From the IMG/VR virus record IMGVR_UViG_3300010354_000713, positions 1-22,737 of that record: a stretch of 22,737 nt of DNA; one strand, written 5' to 3'. Shown one piece after another: positions 16,370 to 22,737 of the stretch. Source of the DNA: a virus. Below the pieces are notes generated by a model, which was given only the letters and a program-made list of their open reading frames with translations, did not search any database and was not told where the DNA came from. The stretch's first letter is position 1. Every line of letters begins with the position of its first letter. A program made the translations under genes and the position numbers.

Positions 16370-19300
16370 ATGAATATAAATGATTTTTTTGTTAAAAATG
16401 TTTCTCCTGATGCTTTAAAATATTTTAGTTTAACATATAGCAATGGTTTATTAGAATCAGATGAAAAACTGATTTGTACCGATTTAGTTTGCGAAGGACC
16501 TGTAGAAGGTTTAGTAAATAAAGATGGAGAGCTTTTAAAATACGTTTCTGATTCAAACGATACAAATATAGAAAACTTGATATTGGGTAAAGGTGTTTAT
16601 TATAATAATGTTCCTTTGATTGATACAAAACTAGATAAATTAAATTATGTAACTCAAGGATTCAGTATTTCTTATGGTGAAGAGTTGAATAATTATAAAA
16701 ATCAATATGCTTCGACTGTTTATAAATATAATCAAAAACTTTACTTGAATGAAAATAATACATATGAATCTATCTATCCTCGATATAGAAATGGTGTTTA
16801 TGCTTTTGCAAATATTGATACAAATACTGTTAAATTTAACGATAGTCTAAATACAGTTGAAAATACACAATACATAACAGATTTGGAGACTCAAAAATTT
16901 ACAAATCAAAAATTAACACTATCTTCTTTAATAACTGAATTAGATGAAATAAAAAAAACTTGTCAAGATTTTAATCATAAAATAAGAAATAAATATTGTG
17001 ATCAAATATCTATACAGATAAGAGTGGATAGATTATTTACAATGGGTAATAGTCCAGGCCCTTATGATGCCACATTAGCGATTGAAATTAGTGAAGATAA
17101 TACGGCTAATAGATTTTTTCTGATATTTTCTGTATATGGAATTTCGAAATCTGATTTTACAATTGACTTGCCGATAAATTTAAATTTAAATTCAGTTACA
17201 GCTAATAATTATTATGTTAAAGTTTATGCTATTTCTCCAAAGATAAATCCTAATGTGGGAAATCTTTTCAGAGAAATCAGTGTTTCTGCTATTATTGAAA
17301 GAATTAGAAATAAAGGTAGTTTTGGCTATCCTTTCTCATCTATTGTAAAATCCGCTGTAAGTTCCAGACATTTTAATAAAGATCCAGAAAGAACATTTGA
17401 TTTAAAATTGTTAAAAATAAAAGTTCCTAAGAACTACGATCCTGAATGTAAAGAATATACAGGAAATTGGAATGGCGTATTTGATTCTTTTTTAAGATGG
17501 ACTGATAATCCTGCTTGGATTTTTTATGATATTTGTACAAATGCTCGATATGGAGTTGGCAATGGTAAAATTTATGAAAAAGATTTAAATAAATGGGAAT
17601 TATATAAAATATCTAAATATTGTGACGAATTGGTTAAGGTCAGTACTCCGAATAAATATTTTCCAGATTCTTTTAAAATTTCTGTTCAATCTCCTAATTC
17701 TCTTATTGTTCCTGTAAGTGGCGGTGATGGCAAAGCTAGAAGTTTGGATGACATAAAAAAACAATATCCGCCTATATTTGATTTGATTGATAGTAACTAT
17801 GCAAACAATAATGGTGGTTTGCAAAATAGTTTAATTTATTTATATAATTTAAATAATGGCATTAATTCTTTGGACACTGTTTATAAAAAACTGATATGGT
17901 CTATTGAGGCTTTCGATTTGGATGCTCAAGGTAATGAGGTTGCGGTAACTGATGGATTACCTTCTTATTATAAAATCAATTTAATAAATGATTTTGGACC
18001 GCGTAAATTTTTTGAAAATGATACAACGGGTTTATTTCAATCTTTTTGTCAAACGCAAGTTGCAGCAATTGATACTCGGGCTAGTTTAAACGATAGAATT
18101 CAAAGAAGCAAAAAAAATACAGAAGGAAATGCTAAAAATTTTATATTGCTTTCAATTGCCAACGCTAAAAAAGCGAATTTGTCTACATATGATTCTTTAA
18201 TTAATTCATCAATTTTTCCTAATGATGTTATAGAAACAATAAAAGATAGAGGCGATTTCGGTTTAGTGGGTAATTGTTTACCAAGAGTTTTAAATTATCG
18301 AGATCCATTTGAGCATAGATTCACTTGTAACTTATTGATTGATAATGAAGTAGAATGTTTAAAACTATTGAATGATATTGCTTCTATTTTTAGAGGAATA
18401 ACTTATTATAAAAGTAATTATATTACTTCTACTATAGATGTAGATAAGCCTATTTCTTATATATTTAATAATTCAAATGTTAAAAATGGTTACTTCAGTT
18501 ATTCAAGTGCTAGTTTAGATGGAAATTATACAGTTGCTAAGGTTCTATATAAAGATAAATATGAAAATTATATTGAGCAAGTAGAAATAATTGAAGATGC
18601 GCTACTTATAAAAAATTATGGTATTGTAACAAAAGAAATATTAGGGTTTGGAATTACATCAAGAGATCAGGCAAGAAGAATTGGTCAATGGATGTTATTA
18701 ACAAATAGATTCGAAAATCAAAGTATATCTTTTTCGACTGATTTGCAAGGTGTTATTTTAAAACCTAGCGATATTATTCAAATACAAGATCAAAATAAAA
18801 ATGACTCAATTATACAAGGCAGAGTTGTAAGTGTTGATTTTGATAATAAATATATAGTTGTTGATAGACAAATTAATTTGGCTATGGTTGGTAAAAAAAT
18901 AAAATTTTTATTTGATCAACTGGGAGAAACAATTGATAGTTTAAATGCTAAATCAGAAGTTTCTGATAGTGATATTGATAATTTACAACCTTCTAAAATA
19001 ATAGAACTTCAAATAGATAGAATAGAAAACAATAAAAACAGAGTTTATTTCGACACATCTTATAATTATATTGATTTTTATAAACTGATAGCAACAACGC
19101 CTTTTATTATTATTGATACAGATTATAATAATTCACAAAACTTATATAAAATCATATCGATCAGTGAAGTTGATAATAATGAATATTCTTTGTTTTGTAT
19201 TAAACATGATCCTGCTAAATACGAAGCTTTAACAACTTCTATTTTAAATAAAGCAATAGATTTTTCTCAGAACACAATCAATTTTTCTAATTCAGATTTA

Positions 19301-19744
19301 ATATCTGAAATCGATGTTTCTAATATTAATTTTTATTCTGTTACAATGTATGATTTAAATAGCTTGTTTACTTTGAATTTAGATTATTCTTTTAATGAAT
19401 TAAGACAGTCATTGATAATGGATTTGTCAAAAACTAAAGATTATGGTGTCATGTATTTAAATTTGATTAATTTATTTAATAAGATTAATGACTTTAGCAA
19501 AGATTCCAATAATCCTTTGAAAAATTATTATTTAAATATTCAAAATGTATTAAATAATAAAGGAGGAATTTTATGTAAAATTATGTTACGCAATCAATCT
19601 GTTAAATTTATTGTTAGAAATAGTGATATTTCTAATAAGATAATATTTTTAGGTAAATTCGGCGTTTCTGATGTAACGTTATCAGCATCTGCTGATATCA
19701 AGTTTTATTTATTTGATTCAGAATATAAAATAATCAACGTGTAA
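16370..19744 (+). CDS. J: gpJ-family central tail-tip protein (core without receptor-binding fibre)
   Basis: An 1124-residue tail-tip hub protein; lambda gpJ is about the same length. Family landmarks in order: LICTDLVCEGPVEGLV at 34; RNKGSFGYPFSSIV, then KVPKNYDPECKEYTGNWNG, DNPAWIFYDICTNARYGVG at 379; YCDELV at about 417; EHRFTCNLLIDNEVECLKLL at 648; GQWMLLTNRF...SFSTDLQGVILKPSDIIQIQDQ at about 770-805; and YKIISISEVDNNEYSLFCIKHDPAKYEA near 925-955. Two things are unusual. About 220 extra residues lie between YCDELV and EHRFTCN, which are nearly adjacent in typical relatives. The chain also ends soon after the HDPAKY element, without the FN3 domains and fibre of lambda gpJ. Those appear to be supplied by the next gene. 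It forms the central tip and would contact the host. Confidence 0.92.
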   Translation: MNINDFFVKNVSPDALKYFSLTYSNGLLESDEKLICTDLVCEGPVEGLVNKDGELLKYVSDSNDTNIENLILGKGVYYNNVPLIDTKLDKLNYVTQGFSISYGEELNNYKNQYASTVYKYNQKLYLNENNTYESIYPRYRNGVYAFANIDTNTVKFNDSLNTVENTQYITDLETQKFTNQKLTLSSLITELDEIKKTCQDFNHKIRNKYCDQISIQIRVDRLFTMGNSPGPYDATLAIEISEDNTANRFFLIFSVYGISKSDFTIDLPINLNLNSVTANNYYVKVYAISPKINPNVGNLFREISVSAIIERIRNKGSFGYPFSSIVKSAVSSRHFNKDPERTFDLKLLKIKVPKNYDPECKEYTGNWNGVFDSFLRWTDNPAWIFYDICTNARYGVGNGKIYEKDLNKWELYKISKYCDELVKVSTPNKYFPDSFKISVQSPNSLIVPVSGGDGKARSLDDIKKQYPPIFDLIDSNYANNNGGLQNSLIYLYNLNNGINSLDTVYKKLIWSIEAFDLDAQGNEVAVTDGLPSYYKINLINDFGPRKFFENDTTGLFQSFCQTQVAAIDTRASLNDRIQRSKKNTEGNAKNFILLSIANAKKANLSTYDSLINSSIFPNDVIETIKDRGDFGLVGNCLPRVLNYRDPFEHRFTCNLLIDNEVECLKLLNDIASIFRGITYYKSNYITSTIDVDKPISYIFNNSNVKNGYFSYSSASLDGNYTVAKVLYKDKYENYIEQVEIIEDALLIKNYGIVTKEILGFGITSRDQARRIGQWMLLTNRFENQSISFSTDLQGVILKPSDIIQIQDQNKNDSIIQGRVVSVDFDNKYIVVDRQINLAMVGKKIKFLFDQLGETIDSLNAKSEVSDSDIDNLQPSKIIELQIDRIENNKNRVYFDTSYNYIDFYKLIATTPFIIIDTDYNNSQNLYKIISISEVDNNEYSLFCIKHDPAKYEALTTSILNKAIDFSQNTINFSNSDLISEIDVSNINFYSVTMYDLNSLFTLNLDYSFNELRQSLIMDLSKTKDYGVMYLNLINLFNKINDFSKDSNNPLKNYYLNIQNVLNNKGGILCKIMLRNQSVKFIVRNSDISNKIIFLGKFGVSDVTLSASADIKFYLFDSEYKIINV

Positions 19745-19752
19745 AATAAAAT

Positions 19753-22737
19753 ATGCCGATAATTACGGGTTCTAATTTAAATAGTTATGGTAAATATGAA
19801 ATAGTAGATTTTTCTATTTCGAATCTTAATTCTTTTTCTAGTTTAAATTATACTGTTAATCCTTCAATTTTTGGTCTGCCTGTTTCGGCTAAAATAGTTT
19901 CAGGAACTATAAATCAAAGTGATTTTACAATTGCTTTAACGATAAACAATCCAGAAACAAGTTCGGATATTCGTAAAGGAGTTATTACTGCCGAATCTTT
20001 TTCTGGAATCAATTTTGATGTTTATACAAAAGATCGCATTTATATTGGAACTATTAGTAATGGTTATAGTCAAACTGATATAACATTTAATAGTAAAGAT
20101 TTAGTTGATTTAGTTACTTCGTATACGGGTGTTACAGATATTTCATATTTGAGAGAATTTTTTATTGATATAAATACTTATGATAGAGTTGGTAATAATG
20201 ATGTTTATTATTTTTTATTAAATTATCCACAGGTTCAAATTTCGGGAATTGAAATTTTAAATGCAAATCCTTTAAATATAACACCTTTGTTAAAAGATTA
20301 TTCATCTGTTAAAAGTTTAGATGTTTATTCTGTATATAATAAAAATGTAGTTCCAGGCACTGTTGGTTTTAATATTAATCAAAGTGGTTACTATAATAAG
20401 TCTTTTGATTATGAAAATACAAGATATAGAAAATCTTTAAGTTTGCCAATACCAACTTATTTTAATAATGATTTACAAATAGCTTTGCCGTTTAATTTGG
20501 TGGTTATTCCAAAAGATTATTTTGGAACTGGTAATTATCTTTTAACTTCTGGAATAAAAACATCTTATTTTAATACAGATGCTGTTCCTGTATCAATTGA
20601 TAATATTACTGGATATATAAGTTGTACTCAAAATGAATATGATAAAAATTTAGATTTGCAAGCAGTTGTTAAATGGAATGATATTAGACAAACAAACGCT
20701 TTATCTTTTGAAACGTATGTTTATGAAGATGGAGCTGATAATGCTAATTATGTTTTTGCAAGTAATAATCCTCAAATTGAATCGATTATAGATTTTGGTT
20801 TTGGAACTGGAACTGGTATAGTAAAAGCTCCATTAACATCTAATTATTATTCAGGAACAACGCCTGTTTTTAGACCGTATGGAACTTCTGGTATAGAATG
20901 GTCTGATCATACTTTATTTGTCGATAATTATTCTTCTTATCCGATTGATTTTTATTCAACTGGAATAGATTTCAAATATATAACAGAAATTAGAGTTCCT
21001 TCTGGAAAAATAGAGTCTTCCGAATTATATTTTATAAAAGTTTTTGATACAGGTAATGGAACTTTTAATATATTACCGAACGGTGGATTATATAGTGGAA
21101 GTATATATACAGGAACTTATTCTGGAGCAAGATTTATTTCTGGTGGTCGATATTTAGAATATGAATATGGTGGTATTGCCTCATCAAGCGATCCTGGTTT
21201 TTGTAAATTAGCATCGGATTTTGCATTAGGATCGCCTAGTGTTGCAGCTATTTCTATTGATAATGTCAATTTTTTAGGAAACGATGTTGCGTTTTTTGCT
21301 TCTAGAATAACTGGTCAATTAAAATTAGAGAAAAAAGATAATTCTAATTCTTATATTATATATGATCTTGCGGGTTATTATGATTTTGGTAATTATATTG
21401 AGTTATCTGTAAATCAATATAAAACATTAAATCCTAGTTTAATTAATTCGGGAGACCATGTTTTATTAAGCAGATTTAGTTCTGAGCCTTCAACAATAGA
21501 TTACGAGCAAGGTGTTTTATTAGCAAAAAGAATTACTGGAAATTCTAATTTTATTTTATCTGAATTTGAACCGAAAGTTAAATTTCCCATAAAACCTGAT
21601 AAAAATTATGAAGTCAAAGTAAGAGCTTCATATCAAGATGGTAGTTTTTCTGATTTTTCAGAAACATTAAGGTTTACATCTGGTCAAATTGCAGATGTTG
21701 TTACTGGTATAACAGATGGTAAATTTGTTATTGATGGTTCTGGTGTTAGTGGTTATTTAGCTGTTTTTAGTGATAAAGATACAATAACAACAGGAACAAT
21801 AAGATATAGTGGCAATAATCAATTAGTATTTAATCAATTACCAGATACAACTACTACAGCTTCTAAAGTTTTAGTTTTAGAAGATAATATATTAAAAATA
21901 CAAGAAGGAGATTTTAGTTCAGATGCTGAAAGATTAATAAGAAATTTTACACAAGTTGGTCATTCATTTGTAACTGGAAACATTTTAGGTTTTAATGATG
22001 TTACTGGTTGGTTCAAGGCTAACGCTGAGTCAATAAGTACGGCTGAAGTTGTTGGTATTGTTCAGAATGTATATGTTGACAATTTTGATTTAGTATACAA
22101 TGGTAGAGTTACTGGATTAAACAGTTTAAATGAAGGTAGTGTTTATTTCCTTTCTCCATATACTTCTGGAGCTTATACTGAAACAGAACCTACATTTATC
22201 GGACAAGTAACAAAACCTGTTTTGTTTGCATTATCTCCTACGGAGGCAAATTTTATAATATATAGAGGTTTTGAAATAGTTGAAAATAATGGTGGTCAAG
22301 CATCTAGTGGAACTTCAGGAACTTCAGGTTCAAGTGGTTCTTCAGGAACAAGTGGAGTTGGGATTCCTGCTGGTGGAACAATAAATCAAGTTTTGGCTAA
22401 AGCTAGTGATAATGATTATGATACGGTTTGGGTAAATCAATCAGGAGGTGGTGGTTCAGGTAGCGCAGGCACAAGCGGATCTAGTGGAACTTCTGGCTCT
22501 AGCGGTAGTTCTGGAACAAGTGGTAGTTCAGGATCAAGTGGTACATCTGGATCTAGTGGAACTTCTGGTACAAGTGGACGTTCAGGCTCTAGCGGTAGCT
22601 CTGGTACAAGCGGCAGTTCAGGATCAAGTGGTACATCTGGATCTAGCGGTAGTTCTGGAACAAGCGGTAGTTCAGGATCAAGTGGTACATCTGGATCTAG
22701 CGGTAGTTCTGGAACAAGCGGTAGTTCAGGATCAAGT
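19753..22737 (+). CDS. Tail fibre/adhesin with FN3-like parts and Gly-X-Ser repeat tract (3'-partial)
   Basis: An open frame of 995 codons from ATG with no stop before the window edge; the start follows the gpJ stop by eight bases. The N-terminus reads MPIITGSNLNSYGKYEIVDF. An FN3-like segment resembling the gpJ stalk lies near residues 280-320 (DNITGYISC...QAVVKW). A second FN3-like end is near 611-640 (YEVKVRASYQDGSFSDFSE). A module common in phage fibres follows at about 766-845 (VVGIVQNV...NGRVTGLNSL...VYFLSP...YRGF). Next is a short Gly-Ser/Thr tract (850-867), a linker IPAGGTINQVLAKASDNDYD (870-889) also typical of fibres, and a long Gly-X-Ser tract from 906. It probably replaces the receptor-binding C-terminus missing from gpJ. 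Function is inferred from modules and position. Confidence 0.85.
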   Translation, partial: MPIITGSNLNSYGKYEIVDFSISNLNSFSSLNYTVNPSIFGLPVSAKIVSGTINQSDFTIALTINNPETSSDIRKGVITAESFSGINFDVYTKDRIYIGTISNGYSQTDITFNSKDLVDLVTSYTGVTDISYLREFFIDINTYDRVGNNDVYYFLLNYPQVQISGIEILNANPLNITPLLKDYSSVKSLDVYSVYNKNVVPGTVGFNINQSGYYNKSFDYENTRYRKSLSLPIPTYFNNDLQIALPFNLVVIPKDYFGTGNYLLTSGIKTSYFNTDAVPVSIDNITGYISCTQNEYDKNLDLQAVVKWNDIRQTNALSFETYVYEDGADNANYVFASNNPQIESIIDFGFGTGTGIVKAPLTSNYYSGTTPVFRPYGTSGIEWSDHTLFVDNYSSYPIDFYSTGIDFKYITEIRVPSGKIESSELYFIKVFDTGNGTFNILPNGGLYSGSIYTGTYSGARFISGGRYLEYEYGGIASSSDPGFCKLASDFALGSPSVAAISIDNVNFLGNDVAFFASRITGQLKLEKKDNSNSYIIYDLAGYYDFGNYIELSVNQYKTLNPSLINSGDHVLLSRFSSEPSTIDYEQGVLLAKRITGNSNFILSEFEPKVKFPIKPDKNYEVKVRASYQDGSFSDFSETLRFTSGQIADVVTGITDGKFVIDGSGVSGYLAVFSDKDTITTGTIRYSGNNQLVFNQLPDTTTTASKVLVLEDNILKIQEGDFSSDAERLIRNFTQVGHSFVTGNILGFNDVTGWFKANAESISTAEVVGIVQNVYVDNFDLVYNGRVTGLNSLNEGSVYFLSPYTSGAYTETEPTFIGQVTKPVLFALSPTEANFIIYRGFEIVENNGGQASSGTSGTSGSSGSSGTSGVGIPAGGTINQVLAKASDNDYDTVWVNQSGGGGSGSAGTSGSSGTSGSSGSSGTSGSSGSSGTSGSSGTSGTSGRSGSSGSSGTSGSSGSSGTSGSSGSSGTSGSSGSSGTSGSSGSSGTSGSSGSS
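22303..22353 (+). repeat. Short Gly/Ser/Thr triplet tract
   Basis: About 17 codons of Gly-(Ser/Thr)-Ser triplets (SSGTSGTSGSSGSSGTS). A linker with the IPAGGTINQVLAK motif separates it from the long tract of the same composition. Confidence 0.85.
22468..22737 (+). repeat. Gly-X-Ser tandem repeat tract with 54-base units
   Basis: Thirty consecutive Gly-X-Ser codon triplets run to the window edge. X is Ser or Thr except for one Arg at 22579-22581. At DNA level, 54-base units at 22621-22674 and 22675-22728 are identical and a third copy begins at 22729. Earlier units (22477-22530, 22531-22584) and a 36-base unit (22585-22620) differ mainly at third codon positions. The pattern keeps the frame and is consistent with recombination or slippage expansion at the 3' side. 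The tract would form an extended fibre segment. Confidence 0.92.

Noticed and set aside
2-19744. Recoded TAG stop (alternative genetic code)
   Set aside because: Stops are six TAA and five TGA with no TAG, which raised the idea. However, all genes stay open under the standard code with no in-frame TAG, so there is no evidence for reassignment; AT bias is enough.
19753-22737. Diversity-generating retroelement target in the fibre genes
   Set aside because: No reverse transcriptase gene, template-repeat copy or C-type lectin variable region is visible here. The only DNA repeats are the Gly-X-Ser units.

Overview
The window is a tightly packed, single-strand stretch of the tail module of a long-tailed (siphovirus-type) bacteriophage or prophage. 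It reads left to right as the end of a giant tail tape measure gene followed by an enlarged relative of the phage lambda tail-tip block. The lambda order H-M-L-K-I-J is still recognisable, but five extra structural genes are mixed in around M, and several classical tip proteins carry inserted or duplicated domains. No gene on the minus strand looks real and there is no intergenic gap longer than about 40 bases.

Layout: 2-5467 tape measure (probably 5'-truncated by the window edge); 5474-6391 and 8125-8919 two paralogous tail structural proteins flanking a repeat-built fibre at 6393-8123; 8921-10783 a gpM-family protein with an N-terminal LamG-like module and two tandem gpM-like domains; 10780-12153 an Ig/FN3 protein with a divergent glycine-rich C-terminal domain; 12161-13591 an unrecognised protein with a probable LamG-like C-terminal half; 13629-15524 a gpL-family tip protein whose iron-sulfur cysteine domain is split by a LamG-like insertion; 15502-15843 a JAMM-only gpK; 15836-16366 gpI with a beta-grasp domain; 16370-19744 gpJ core; 19753 to the window end, an open-ended fibre gene with a Gly-X-Ser repeat tract.

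How the genes fit together: the tape measure sets tail length and leads DNA ejection. M, L, K, I and J homologues build the conical tip at its distal end. The lectin-like, FN3-like, glycine-rich and fibre modules added to or placed between them would decorate the tip with surface-binding functions.

Organism: the DNA is strongly AT-rich, uses AGA as the main arginine codon, and ends all eleven complete reading frames with TAA or TGA. Most starts lack a Shine-Dalgarno sequence and have an A/T-rich leader instead. This fits a phage of a Bacteroidota-like host, but other hosts with weak Shine-Dalgarno use (for example some cyanobacteria) cannot be excluded. No integrase, lysis, replication or packaging gene is in the window, so lifestyle cannot be read from it.
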